Positions 26,976 to 36,597 of a DNA stretch of 64,000 nucleotides are shown in pieces; positions within the stretch are counted from its first letter, which is position 1, and the number at the start of each line of letters is the position of its first letter. The stretch is from the NCBI RefSeq assembly GCF_009711935.1, contig NZ_VIKX01000264.1, positions 37,230 to 101,229 of the forward strand, given 5' to 3'. The position numbers and the translations under genes were made by a program. The notes under the pieces were generated by a model. The model saw nothing but the letters and a program-made list of their open reading frames with translations, did not search any database and had not been told where the DNA came from. The DNA comes from Dolichospermum sp. UHCC 0259 (GTDB taxonomy: Bacteria > Cyanobacteriota > Cyanobacteriia > Cyanobacteriales > Nostocaceae).

Positions 26976-27030
26976 AGAGGGTTTAGGCGATTTTACTTTT
27001 CTTTACACAGATTGGTTTTATTGTGTTCAC

Positions 27031-28191
27031 CTACTTAGCACTCTTATTCTGACTCCTGACTCCTGACTCCTGACTCCTCTTTAAAATGATTTTTTGATAA
27101 TAATCTTCCAGTTGTTGTGTCGCTGATGTCCATCCCCATTTTTCTGCTTCGGCACGGGCATTTTTACGGATAATAGCTATTTCCTGCCGTTGTTTTAACA
27201 GACGGATTGTAGCATTAATCGCTTCTTGAATATCAGCCTCTGGATCAAAAAGATATCCATTTACACCATCTGTCACAATATCAGGGATGCCTCCAGAACG
27301 GGCTGCTACCACTGGACACCCGGCGGCCATAGCTTCTAGCAGCACTAATCCGAGTGTTTCTGTGCGGGAAGGAAAAATAAAAGCATCAGCACTGGCAAAG
27401 GCAGAGCCTAATTCTTTACCCATAAGATAACCGACAAAATAAGTATTTGTCCCAGCAAAGTGTTTTTCCAAAGCTTGACGGTGGGGACCATCGCCGACTA
27501 ATGCTAATCTGGCATTGGGAATGGCTTCTAAAATGGGTTTAATGCGTTCAATTTCCTTTTCCGCAGAAAGACGACCAACGTACAGTAATAATGGGCTTTC
27601 TGGATGATTTTGGGAAAGATGCGATCGCATTTCCGTACTCACTAAATCAGGATGAAATAATTCTGTATCTACCCCCCGTTGCCATAAATCACACCTTTCA
27701 ATCCCATGAGCGGAAAGTTCCTTTACCATCGCTGTAGAGGTACACAAATTTAACTCCGCCTGATTATGACCCAGTTTTAACAACTCCCATAGTAACCCTT
27801 CTAACATTCCTAATCCGTAATGTTGCAGATATTGGGGCAAGTGAGTATGATAAGAAGCCACCAAAGGAATTTTGAGAACTTTACTATAAAAAATCCCTGA
27901 TAGTCCTAAAACTGCGGGATTAACAACATGAATAATATCTGGTTGAAACTCTTCTAAAGCGTGACCAATGGCAGGGCGAGGTAGTGCCATTTTTAACTCT
28001 GGATAGAGAGGTAAGGGAAAGCCACTAACTCCGTAAACTTTCGCACCTTTATGTTCAGTGATACCACCTTCAGGGGCAAATACCAAAACTTGATTGCCAT
28101 GACGTTGTAAATGGTCAACAGTATGGCGAAGACGGGTAACAATGCCATCAACTTTGGGTAAAAAGGTTTCTGTAAATAGGGCAATTCGCAT
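27031..28191 (-). CDS. sqdX: Sulfoquinovosyl transferase SqdX (glycosyltransferase family 4)
   Basis: Transfers sulfoquinovose from UDP-sulfoquinovose to diacylglycerol, the last step of sulfolipid (SQDG) synthesis for thylakoid membranes. A 386-residue GT-B enzyme starting MRIALFTETFLPKVDGIVTR, a signature of this family, with HVVNPAVLGLSG, SYHTHLPQYL, LLYVGRLSAEKEI and the C-terminal nucleotide-sugar motif FPSRTETLGLVLLEAMAAG. It follows sqdB in the same direction, about 135 bp apart. Oddity: the last 15 or so residues (RSQESGVRSQNKSAK) come from a 7-bp GACTCCT array, an unusual tail. Confidence 0.94.
   Translation of the reverse strand: MRIALFTETFLPKVDGIVTRLRHTVDHLQRHGNQVLVFAPEGGITEHKGAKVYGVSGFPLPLYPELKMALPRPAIGHALEEFQPDIIHVVNPAVLGLSGIFYSKVLKIPLVASYHTHLPQYLQHYGLGMLEGLLWELLKLGHNQAELNLCTSTAMVKELSAHGIERCDLWQRGVDTELFHPDLVSTEMRSHLSQNHPESPLLLYVGRLSAEKEIERIKPILEAIPNARLALVGDGPHRQALEKHFAGTNTYFVGYLMGKELGSAFASADAFIFPSRTETLGLVLLEAMAAGCPVVAARSGGIPDIVTDGVNGYLFDPEADIQEAINATIRLLKQRQEIAIIRKNARAEAEKWGWTSATQQLEDYYQKIILKRSQESGVRSQNKSAK
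27051..27078. repeat. GACTCCT heptad array inside the sqdX 3' end
   Basis: Four perfect 7-bp units. Read in the sqdX frame (minus strand) they encode part of RSQESGVRSQ. Related arrays are at 28199-28285 and near 48852. Confidence 0.95.
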
Positions 28192-28198
28192 AAAAAGA

Positions 28199-28285
28199 AA
28201 GGAGTCAGGAGTCAGGAGTCAGGAGTCAGAAGGCAGGAGGCAGGAGGCAGGAGGTAGGGGCCTGCGCCCAGTCAGGAGTCAGGGG
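28199..28285. repeat. GGAGTCA / GGAGGCA heptad arrays between sqdB and sqdX
   Basis: Units GGAGTCA (about four) then GGCAGGA-type units (about four), then GGGGCCTGCGCCCAGTCA, a half of the GCGCAGG palindrome family, then one more GGAGTCA. They form most of the sqdB-sqdX spacer. Confidence 0.9.
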
Positions 28286-28326
28286 AGAATAAATCCTCCT
28301 TTGCCTCTTGCCTCCTTTACTGTCAC

Positions 28327-29493
<1,167 letters not shown>

Positions 29494-29602
29494 TTACTCG
29501 CTGATAGCTAAATCTATCAGGTTTGTGTCCCCTCTTCATCATTAAATTCTGATCAAGACAGGAATCAATTACAGCAGGAGTCACTGAGTCAGGCTTAACA
29601 AA

Positions 29603-29752
29603 CCTGCCCGGAACTTAAGTTCCGGTCTAAAAGCTAAAGTGCGTTAAAACGCACTCTGGTTAACTCAAAATCAAAAATTATCCTATTTATTATGCTCCAA
29701 CAGTCGGGTTTAACCGACTTTAGCTTTTAGACAGGGAATTTATTCCCTGGCT
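29603..29752. repeat. Multi-hairpin palindromic element
   Basis: Contains the 18-bp perfect palindrome CCGGAACTTAAGTTCCGG (29608-29625), then GTCTAAAAGCTAAAGT (29625-29640), whose exact reverse complement lies at 29717-29732. Between these arms are smaller hairpins AGTGCGTTAAAACGCACT and AGTCGGGTTTAACCGACT. CAGGGAATTTATTCCCTG follows the right arm. Five nested stems in 150 bp. No coding content; looks like a dispersed palindromic repeat. Confidence 0.8.
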
Positions 29753-29781
29753 GCAAGGGACATCAATTTACGTTAAGTTGA

Positions 29782-30273
29782 CTACTGACTAATTTTATAC
29801 TCCTGGGCAATGTAGTAAAACAGCCGATAATAATTGGGAAAGTCTTTGCTGCCGCTTTGTCCTTGCCAGTGATACTCCAAGTTCTCTTGAGTAATAGTCA
29901 ATTTGATCACAGTCACCTTTTCCCCCGCTTCTACAGCTAATACCCCAGAAAACCCCTGATGAGTTTGAAAATTAGGGACTGGACGAGAACTTTCAGTCAA
30001 GGATTTTAATATAGGCTTACTTGCATAAGCACGAATTTCGACATTTTTTTGGTTTGGTGAAACTAAAACAACACCATCATTATTGTCTGGGTTTCCTAAC
30101 ACCTGCCAAGTATGCGGATAGGGAAACTCAAAACCATAACGCTTATTTTTATATATATTCCATCTTGTATCTGGAAACTGGGGGTTATTAGCATTACACC
30201 CCCAAGAGATCATCCCTATCCCCACACCTGAAATAACAGCGCACAGCGCCCTGTTTATTTGTACCGCACCCAT
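29782..30273 (-). CDS. Putative lipoprotein with PsbP-like fold features
   Basis: A 163-residue protein. An N-terminal hydrophobic segment (ALCAVISGVGIGMISWGC) ends at a Cys in SWGC that could be a lipobox, though the match is loose. The mature part reads YKNKRYGFEFPYPHTWQVL, a pattern seen in PsbP and PsbP-like domains. GVVLVSPNQKNVEIRAYAS and NLEYHWQGQSGSKDFPNYYRLFYYIA follow. The ATG at 30273 is preferred over a TTG three codons earlier. Function unknown; a periplasmic or thylakoid-lumen role is possible. Confidence 0.65.
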   Translation of the reverse strand: MGAVQINRALCAVISGVGIGMISWGCNANNPQFPDTRWNIYKNKRYGFEFPYPHTWQVLGNPDNNDGVVLVSPNQKNVEIRAYASKPILKSLTESSRPVPNFQTHQGFSGVLAVEAGEKVTVIKLTITQENLEYHWQGQSGSKDFPNYYRLFYYIAQEYKISQ

Positions 30274-30436
30274 ATTAAACAACTCAAAGTTGCCACCCCA
30301 TTACTCATTATCAAAGTTCAATAAATTACCTGTTTTTACTATTATCTCACGTACTTGCCCTAACTTTGTTGAGAAATGTAACAAAATTGCAGTTAAAACG
30401 CTTTACCATCTTGACAACTGAGAAAAGAGCCGATAA

Positions 30437-30465
30437 GGTGGTATACATACCCGGGTAAGACCACC
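30437..30465. promoter_or_regulatory. Inverted repeat upstream of the RHH gene
   Basis: GGTGGT (30437) and ACCACC (30460) are inverted around ATACCCGGGTAA, itself containing the 8-bp palindrome ACCCGGGT (30449-30456). It lies about 11 bp before the ATG of a ribbon-helix-helix protein, so it could be the protein's own operator or a 5'-UTR hairpin. This role is inferred. Confidence 0.45.
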
Positions 30466-30475
30466 AGAAAGTTGT

Positions 30476-30823
30476 ATGCAAACTAAGCAAAAGGTTACGT
30501 TATATTTATCACCGGAACTGCACAGAAAACTTAAAATTCGTTCTGCTGTTGATTCAGAACCAATGTCAGACCTTGCAGAACGAGCGCTCAGTTTCTACCT
30601 GACCAACTCAGAAATAGTAGAAGAGATAGAAGCGTCTTCTCATGGGCGAACTCACCGACTTTATTCCTGTCCCACCTGTGAAACTTCCCTGGTACTGCGT
30701 GATGGTGAACTGGTGAACTTGGGCAACCAACCAGGAATCATCGGACAAGATCATCTATCTATTGATGGTAGAGAAAAAGAAGAAACCCATCCCAAGGGTG
30801 AGGAAGAATTAGTTCCTTGTTAG
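30476..30823 (+). CDS. Ribbon-helix-helix (CopG/Arc-like) protein with Cys motif and acidic tail
   Basis: A 115-residue protein. The N-terminal 50 residues KVTLYLSPELHRKLKIRSAVDSEPMSDLAERAL fit an RHH DNA-binding domain. It then has YSCPTCETSLVLRDGELVNLG with a CPTC pair and a loosely rubredoxin-like or zinc-ribbon-like strand, and a charged tail ending EEELVPC. Three Cys residues are present. It precedes ycf46 by about 90 bp on the same strand. It may be a DNA-binding regulator with a metal or thiol site; function not known. Confidence 0.7.
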   Translation: MQTKQKVTLYLSPELHRKLKIRSAVDSEPMSDLAERALSFYLTNSEIVEEIEASSHGRTHRLYSCPTCETSLVLRDGELVNLGNQPGIIGQDHLSIDGREKEETHPKGEEELVPC

Positions 30824-30913
30824 GTAGGAATTAATGATGATTAATAGTCTGGCTTAACGCCACGCTATCGCTGATCGGTACTGTCTCTATAAGGTCTCAA
30901 GTAGGTCGATAGT

Positions 30914-32425
30914 ATGAAAGAAGAGCTCAATATTTTAATTCAAGCTCAATACCCTTTAATCTACCTTGTGACCTCCGAGGAAGAGCGGGCAGAGCAGTCA
31001 ATTTTTAAAGTCTCCCAAGATTTAAAACCCCAAAGACGAGTATATGTGTGGACAGTAACTCACGGTATCGTGGAGTACGGTCAACCCCGGAATACCACTC
31101 AACACAATACTGTCTCTCCCGAAGCAGCCATTGATTGGATTATTCGTCAAAAAGAACCCAGTATATTTATTCTTAAAGATTTACATCCCTTTATTGATGC
31201 GCCAGCAACAACCAGATCGCTCCGGGACGCGATCGCTAGTTTTAAAGGAACGCAAAAGAACATTATCTTAATGTCCCCTGTGCAACAAGTTCCGATAGAA
31301 CTAGAAAAAGAAGTTGTTGTTTTAGATTTTCAATTGCCTGACATGGCTGAGTTAAATAAAGTTTTAACTTCCCATCAAGAGCAAAATCGTGGACGACGGC
31401 TAACCACCGAGGCGCGAGAAAAGCTACTCAGAGCCGCTTTAGGTCTAACTAAAGATGAAGCTGAGAAAGTCTACCGCAAAGCACAGGTAACAACTGGGCA
31501 ATTGACGGAGAATGAAGTTGATATAGTTTTATCCGAGAAAAAGCAACTCATCCGCCGTAACGGTATCTTAGAGTACATCGAAGAAGATGAAACCATTGAT
31601 GCTGTTGGTGGCTTGGAAGAATTGAAAACCTGGCTGACCCAACGCTCTAACGCCTTTACAGAAAGAGCGAGAGAGTATGGGTTGCCCCAACCAAAAGGAA
31701 TGTTAATTCTCGGTGTTCCTGGTTGTGGTAAGTCACTCATTGCCAAAACTACATCCCGTTTATGGGGTTTACCAATTCTGAGATTAGATATGGGGCGGGT
31801 CTACGACGGCTCAATGGTGGGTCGAAGTGAAGCCAACCTGCGGAACGCCCTGAAAACAGCAGAATCAATTTCCCCCACGATTCTGTTTATTGACGAATTG
31901 GATAAATCCTTTGCGGGTAGCGGTGGTTCTGGCGATTCTGATGGGGGGACATCAAACAGAATTTTCGGCTCTTTCCTTACCTGGATGCAGGAAAAGAAAT
32001 CTCCAGTGTTTGTTATGGCGACTGCTAACCGTGTAGAACGCTTACCTGGAGAGTTTTTGAGGAAAGGTCGCTTTGATGAAATATTCTTTGTGGATCTGCC
32101 CACACCTGAAGAACGTCAGGATATCTTCGGTATTCACCTGACCAAACGCCGGGAGGAAATTGCTAGATTTGATCTAGAACAACTAGCAAAAATGTCCGAT
32201 GGCTTTTCCGGGGCAGAAATTGAACAGGCGATCGTGGCGGCTATGTATGAAGCCTTTGCCCAAGATCGGGAGTTCACCCAATTAGATATTATTGCTGCAT
32301 TGAAGTCTACTTTGCCGCTGTCACGAACGATGCAAGAACAGGTTACAGCCTTAAGGGACTGGGCCAGACAGCGTGCTAGACCCGCAGCCTCCTCTGTCGC
32401 TGAATATCAGCGCATGGAGTTTTAA
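30914..32425 (+). CDS. ycf46: AAA+ ATPase, Ycf46 family
   Basis: A 503-residue AAA+ protein of the Ycf46 family, conserved in cyanobacteria and in red algal plastids. The N-terminal half (MKEELNILIQAQYPLIYLVTSEEERAE) is the family-specific domain. The AAA core has Walker A GVPGCGKS, Walker B TILFIDELDK, sensor-1 VFVMATANRVERLPGEFLRKGRFDE and a C-terminal helical lid GFSGAEIEQAIV. Genetic work on plastid/cyanobacterial Ycf46 points to a role in CO2 utilisation or stress, but its substrate is unknown. The next gene is ycf35, the usual neighbour. Confidence 0.9.
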   Translation: MKEELNILIQAQYPLIYLVTSEEERAEQSIFKVSQDLKPQRRVYVWTVTHGIVEYGQPRNTTQHNTVSPEAAIDWIIRQKEPSIFILKDLHPFIDAPATTRSLRDAIASFKGTQKNIILMSPVQQVPIELEKEVVVLDFQLPDMAELNKVLTSHQEQNRGRRLTTEAREKLLRAALGLTKDEAEKVYRKAQVTTGQLTENEVDIVLSEKKQLIRRNGILEYIEEDETIDAVGGLEELKTWLTQRSNAFTERAREYGLPQPKGMLILGVPGCGKSLIAKTTSRLWGLPILRLDMGRVYDGSMVGRSEANLRNALKTAESISPTILFIDELDKSFAGSGGSGDSDGGTSNRIFGSFLTWMQEKKSPVFVMATANRVERLPGEFLRKGRFDEIFFVDLPTPEERQDIFGIHLTKRREEIARFDLEQLAKMSDGFSGAEIEQAIVAAMYEAFAQDREFTQLDIIAALKSTLPLSRTMQEQVTALRDWARQRARPAASSVAEYQRMEF

Positions 32426-32568
32426 AAGCTTTCCTCTGCTGTTTGTCAGGGGGAAAGGTTAGCTACAAAGCTAACAGATAGAAAAAAGCCGTTCCCAAAT
32501 CATGCGGCTTAGTTGGAAAAGAACCGTTGTCGTTTTTCTCATCAATCTTCTTATTGGAGGAAACCCAA

Positions 32569-32919
32569 ATGTCTCACTTTAGCACTCTGCGTACCAAGAT
32601 CACCGATGCCGAAATTCTCAAGTCTTCTTTGCGCGACTTAGGTATCAGCGTAAAGACTGAAGCTGATGTTCGTGGTTATAATGGTCAGCGTCTCCGTTCC
32701 GACATCGTTGCTGTATTGGAAGGCGAGTACGATCTAGGTTGGTCTCGTAACAGTGACGGTTCTTTTGACCTCATTGCTGACCTTTGGGGTGTTGCTAAGA
32801 AGCACAACCAGACCGAGTTGATCAACTCTATCAATCAAAAATATGCCGTTAACAAGACTTTGGCTGAAGTAAAACAGCGCGGTCTGCAAAACGCTAACGT
32901 TAAGTTGGTATTGCAGTAA
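32569..32919 (+). CDS. ycf35: Ycf35 family protein (DUF1257)
   Basis: A 116-residue soluble protein starting MSHFSTLRTKITDAEILKSSLRDLG, followed by DVRGYNGQRLRSDIVAVLEGEYDLGWSRN and a C-terminal VKLVLQ. The start at 32569 is supported by TTGGAGGAAACCCAA upstream, a strong ribosome binding site; the longer frame beginning at 32527 is not needed. Function is unknown; the gene is conserved in cyanobacteria and red algal plastids and regularly adjoins ycf46, suggesting a shared process. A clear terminator follows. Confidence 0.92.
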   Translation: MSHFSTLRTKITDAEILKSSLRDLGISVKTEADVRGYNGQRLRSDIVAVLEGEYDLGWSRNSDGSFDLIADLWGVAKKHNQTELINSINQKYAVNKTLAEVKQRGLQNANVKLVLQ

Positions 32920-32949
32920 CAATTTCTCTAGCGCGTTCCCAAAGTGAAA

Positions 32950-32989
32950 CGGGTTAACCTTCTAATAAGCGGTTAGCCCGCTTTTTTTT
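32950..32989 (+). terminator. Rho-independent terminator after ycf35
   Basis: CGGGTTAACC and GGTTAGCCCG make a 10-bp stem with one G-U pair and an 11-base loop, followed by C and eight T residues. Located 30 bp after the ycf35 stop. Confidence 0.9.
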
Positions 32990-33129
32990 GTCTGATAGCG
33001 AAGCGTGGCGCAAGCCATATCAGGATTTACAGGATTTGAGTACACATTTTAAACCCAAGACTCTAATGCAAAAGAGTAAACTTGCTGAATACGTCGAAAA
33101 TCATTGTCTATTTAAGGATGACATAAAAT

Positions 33130-33465
33130 ATGAATTCTGTAAATCTTACCCACGAACAATTATCTCAAGCTATTCATGAACTTCCACTGGCAGCACTTCC
33201 TGAATTAGCTGATTTTATTGAATCTTTACGGTTGCAGTTTAATTCAACTTCTGCGGCTATTAATAATGAACCAGAGGAGAGTAATTTTTTATTAAGTATT
33301 TCTGGTATAGGAGAGTCTAGTAAACCTGATTTATTAGACAAAGATGCAGAAAATTTAGAACCGGAAAGTGAACCTGATTTATCAGACAAAGATGCAGAAA
33401 ATTCAGCACCGGAAATTGAGCCAACTAGAGGTATTAAGGAATTTAATATTGAGGTAAATAAATAA
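33130..33465 (+). CDS. Probable antitoxin (DUF2281-like) with internal duplication
   Basis: A 111-residue acidic protein. The N-terminus LTHEQLSQAIHELPLAALPELADFIESLRLQF resembles the antitoxin halves encoded before PIN toxins in cyanobacteria. Residues about 66-97 contain a duplicated 16-residue unit (PDLLDKDAENLEPESE and PDLSDKDAENSAPEIE), from a 48-bp direct repeat (33325 and 33373). The C-terminus IKEFNIEVNK might bind the toxin. AAGGATGAC precedes the ATG. The next gene starts 2 bp after its stop (stop 33463-33465, ATG 33468), so the two are coupled. Confidence 0.75.
   Translation: MNSVNLTHEQLSQAIHELPLAALPELADFIESLRLQFNSTSAAINNEPEESNFLLSISGIGESSKPDLLDKDAENLEPESEPDLSDKDAENSAPEIEPTRGIKEFNIEVNK
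33325..33420. repeat. Two copies of a 48-bp in-frame direct repeat
   Basis: Unit CCTGATTTATTAGACAAAG... at 33325 and CCTGATTTATCAGACAAAG... at 33373, period exactly 48 bp (16 codons). Sequence similarity of the copies suggests fairly recent duplication inside the antitoxin-like gene. Confidence 0.9.
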
Positions 33466-33467
33466 TT

Positions 33468-33881
33468 ATGACCGCTATTTTAGATACAAGTTTCTTAATG
33501 GCAACTGTTGATATTAAGGACGAAAATTATGGGCGTGTCCTTGATATTATAATTAATTTAAAGGAAGTATTAGTTTTACCAATAACAGTTTTAACTGAAG
33601 TTTGTCATTTGTTTACGTCTAGGTTAGGATATCCGACAACAAAACAGGTTTTAACTGAATTAGTTAATAGTAATGTCATTATTGAAGGGATTAATAAAAC
33701 TGATTTAAAAAGGGTGACAGAAATTCTAAACCAATATGCTGATAGTGAGTTAGATTTTGTAGATGCAACTATTGTTGCTATTGCTGAAAGAATGAATATT
33801 ACTAAGATTTTAACTTTAGATAAACATATTTTTAGTATTATTAGTCCACAACATTGTACTGGTTTTGAGATATTTCCTTAA
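33468..33881 (+). CDS. PIN-domain toxin (VapC-like ribonuclease)
   Basis: A 137-residue PIN-domain protein. Acidic active-site residues are visible: Asp6 in AILDTSFLMA, Glu44-equivalent in LTEVCHLF, and Asp in ELDFVDATIVAIAERM, with LTLDKHIF near the C-terminus. PIN toxins cut RNA and form type II toxin-antitoxin pairs with the preceding antitoxin gene. Neighbour arrangement (2-bp gap) supports this. Activity and target RNA are not visible from the sequence. Confidence 0.88.
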   Translation: MTAILDTSFLMATVDIKDENYGRVLDIIINLKEVLVLPITVLTEVCHLFTSRLGYPTTKQVLTELVNSNVIIEGINKTDLKRVTEILNQYADSELDFVDATIVAIAERMNITKILTLDKHIFSIISPQHCTGFEIFP

Positions 33882-33891
33882 TAGGCTTTTC

Positions 33892-33924
33892 AGATCCCCG
33901 ACTTCTTGAAGAAGTCGGGGATCT
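33892..33924. repeat. 33-bp palindrome, copy 2 (between PIN toxin and aspA-like gene)
   Basis: AGATCCCCGACTTCTT and GAAGTCGGGGATCT around a single central base. Convergent gap; the right arm is followed by TTT, so it may terminate transcription from the left. Confidence 0.9.
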
Positions 33925-33929
33925 TTGAC

Positions 33930-35339
33930 TTATACTAGAGGTACGATCGCACTCATTTGATCTAAATCTAAAACAGTGGCTAATTCTGCTTCTGTCATTA
34001 AACCTTTTTCGAGAACTATTTGCCGTAAAGATTTACCAGTTTCTAAGGATTCTTTAGCTACAGCAGCAGCATTCAAATAACCGATGTGGGTATTTAAGGC
34101 GGTGACTAATGCTAAACTACCTTCAGCATAGGCTAAACAACGTTCTTTGTTGGCAGTAATTCCTTGAATACAGTTTGTAGTTAAAGCCGAAATTGTGTTA
34201 CCTAAAATTTCGATGCTGTGAATTAAATTATAGGCAATGAGGGGCATCATCACATTTAATTCTAATTGTCCTGCTTGGGCGGCAAAAGCGATCGCATTAT
34301 CATACCCCATTACCTGAAAACATACCATTGATGTCATCTCTGCCATCACAGGATTATATTTCCCCGGCATAATTGAAGAACCAGGTTGCACAGGTGGAAG
34401 TTGAATTTCCTTAAATCCAGTTTTGGGACCAGAATCCATTAATCGCAAATCGTGGGATATTTTCACCAAATCCTGGGCTAAATTCCGCAAAGCCCCAGAC
34501 ACATTCACAAAAGCCCCCATACTTTGCATAGCAGCCATTAAATGGGGTGCAGGTTCTAGGGGAAATTCCAACAATTGCGACAGGATATCCACAACTCTTT
34601 GCCGATATTCCGGGTGAGTATTCATACCTGTTCCCGCCGCACTACCACCTAAACCCAATACCATTAAATCCCCAGACGCAATGTAAAGCCGGTTTTGGTG
34701 TTCTGAGAGAATTTGCGCCCAAGCCCGGAAATTATCCCCTAATCGCACAGGTACAGCGTCTTGCAGGTGAGTTCTCCCCGATTTGACGATATCTTGAAAT
34801 TCTGTAGCTTTGGCTTCTAAAGCCGAAATTGCCTGTTCTAACGCTGGTTGTAAAGTGCGAGAAAGTGCCAATAAGCCACCAATGCGAATAGCTGTAGGGA
34901 TAACATCATTGGTAGACTGTCCGTAGTTTACATGATCGTTGGGACTAACGAGTTTGTAATTACCTTTTTGATCACCCAGAATTTCTAAAGCCCGATTTGC
35001 CAAAACTTCGTTAATATTCATGTGGTGAGAAGTTCCCGCACCAGCTTGATAAACATCAACGACAAATTGATCTCGTAATGCACCTGCTAAAATTTCATCA
35101 GTAGCTTGAATAATCGCCTTGCTGATATCTGCGGGAATACAATCCAATTCTCCGTTGACAATAGCGGTGGCTTTTTTAATATATAAACCAGCATCTATAT
35201 AAGTGGATAAAGGTTTAATACCGCTAATGGGGAAATTTTCAATAGCCCTTTGGGTTTGAATCCCATAATATACGTTATTGGCAATTTGGCGATCGCCCAT
35301 CGAGTCTTTTTCAATCCGAAAATCTGAATTGTTAGTCAT
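33930..35339 (-). CDS. aspA: Aspartate ammonia-lyase / class II fumarase family enzyme (probably aspartase)
   Basis: A 469-residue lyase of the fumarase/aspartase superfamily, which adds or removes NH3 or water across fumarate. Motifs: GAGTSHHMNINEV, SPNDHVNYGQSTNDVIPT, SGRTHLQDAVPVRLG and the flexible active-site loop PGSSIMPGKYNPVMAEMTSMVCFQVMG. The loop pattern (MVCFQVMG) and C-terminal region look more like aspartase than FumC, so aspartase is preferred, but fumarase cannot be excluded. It is on the same strand as the MFS gene, 52 bp downstream of it, possibly an operon. Likely role is aspartate/fumarate interconversion. Confidence 0.82.
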   Translation of the reverse strand: MTNNSDFRIEKDSMGDRQIANNVYYGIQTQRAIENFPISGIKPLSTYIDAGLYIKKATAIVNGELDCIPADISKAIIQATDEILAGALRDQFVVDVYQAGAGTSHHMNINEVLANRALEILGDQKGNYKLVSPNDHVNYGQSTNDVIPTAIRIGGLLALSRTLQPALEQAISALEAKATEFQDIVKSGRTHLQDAVPVRLGDNFRAWAQILSEHQNRLYIASGDLMVLGLGGSAAGTGMNTHPEYRQRVVDILSQLLEFPLEPAPHLMAAMQSMGAFVNVSGALRNLAQDLVKISHDLRLMDSGPKTGFKEIQLPPVQPGSSIMPGKYNPVMAEMTSMVCFQVMGYDNAIAFAAQAGQLELNVMMPLIAYNLIHSIEILGNTISALTTNCIQGITANKERCLAYAEGSLALVTALNTHIGYLNAAAVAKESLETGKSLRQIVLEKGLMTEAELATVLDLDQMSAIVPLV

Positions 35340-35391
35340 ATAAAGTCGAGAATGGCAACAGAAGAACAGGGAACAGGCAAAAAACTTATTT

Positions 35392-36597
35392 TTAACTCAA
35401 TTGAGGCTTGCTATATTTCCCACTTATCATAATACACACACCCGTGATTAAAAACGCCAAGGCACTGCCAAATCCAGCAAACACAGATGTTATTGTTGCT
35501 GGAAATACAAAACTAAAAAGACTCATAGCCAAGGAAAATTCGCCAAAATACATCCCAATTCCTAAACCTGCCCACCGTTGGGTCATCAATCCTAAAATAA
35601 AAGGAATCACCCCATTAGTAATTAAACTAAATCCAACCAAAGCCAACAATATAATCAAGAAATGTGCGCCTAAACCTAGGATTAAGATGATGGATAAAAT
35701 CGTAGTTCCAATACCCGCCAACATGGCTTGACGATTACCAATTTTGGTCGCCAAAAATCCCGCAGGTAAGGCAACAAAAGCCAAAGTCAAGCTAATTCCT
35801 ACCATGATTGTCGTGATATTATCTGTATTTAATTGAGTTTTCAGAGTCTTGCTGATAGCACTCATTAGTAATCGAGAACCCCAAGCCATACTCAAACCTG
35901 TCAGGAAAATTATGCCTAATTTGTCAATAGGTATTTCCGACATTTTCGGGATTTTGGGAATGTTGAAAATCTCCCGATTAACTGGCGTTTCTGGAGGTGC
36001 AAAAAACCGCACAGTAAACACTGCCAGTAACAGCACAAACGAAGCTATAGAAAAAGCAAAAATCGGACCCAAACCTAAAATAAATTTATTACCAATATCC
36101 CGAAAAGAACCAACTATCCCCCCTGCTAAAGTTAAAAAACTTGCAGCTAATGGCAAATCTTTTGGAGTAGCATATTTTCCTAATAAAGAAATTGCCGGAG
36201 AACGAAATATTGTCATGGCTAATGCCCAAGCAATCAAAACTAAAGGTAAAATTCCTTTAATTACTTCTATTGGGGGAATAAAAGTCACAACACAAGGTAT
36301 GGCAATAAACAAGCTTGCTGCTAAAATCACACCGGCACAAATCAAGGGAAAGCGACTCCCTACCCAGCGAACAGCTTGATCTGAAAGTCCCCCCATAACT
36401 GGTTCTAATATCAAACCCAAGGCAGTTTCTAGCACCAGTAAACTAGCTGCCAGGGATGCAGGAAATCCAAATTGAGTTAACAATTTAGGCAAATATAGAT
36501 TATAAACTAACCAAGTCAGGGTAATTGCTGCTTGTAATCCGGCTAAAGCTAAAACTTGCACCCATAAAATACTGGGTTGGGATTTTGAGATATTCAT
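35392..36597 (-). CDS. MFS transporter
   Basis: A 401-residue membrane protein with about twelve hydrophobic segments. Near the N-terminus, GLQAAITLTWLVYNLYLPKLLTQFGF is typical of MFS members, then MGGLSDQAVRWVGSRFP matches the loop 2-3 signature. The ATG at 36597 (MNISKSQPS) is chosen; the frame opens 8 codons earlier. The substrate cannot be predicted; adjacency to an aspartase-like gene hints at a small metabolite such as an amino or dicarboxylic acid. Confidence 0.85.
   Translation of the reverse strand: MNISKSQPSILWVQVLALAGLQAAITLTWLVYNLYLPKLLTQFGFPASLAASLLVLETALGLILEPVMGGLSDQAVRWVGSRFPLICAGVILAASLFIAIPCVVTFIPPIEVIKGILPLVLIAWALAMTIFRSPAISLLGKYATPKDLPLAASFLTLAGGIVGSFRDIGNKFILGLGPIFAFSIASFVLLLAVFTVRFFAPPETPVNREIFNIPKIPKMSEIPIDKLGIIFLTGLSMAWGSRLLMSAISKTLKTQLNTDNITTIMVGISLTLAFVALPAGFLATKIGNRQAMLAGIGTTILSIILILGLGAHFLIILLALVGFSLITNGVIPFILGLMTQRWAGLGIGMYFGEFSLAMSLFSFVFPATITSVFAGFGSALAFLITGVCIMISGKYSKPQLS

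Noticed and set aside
29782..30273. PsbP assignment for the lipoprotein candidate
   Set aside because: Only a short YGFEFPYP-like match; too weak to name as PsbP, so left as PsbP-like features.
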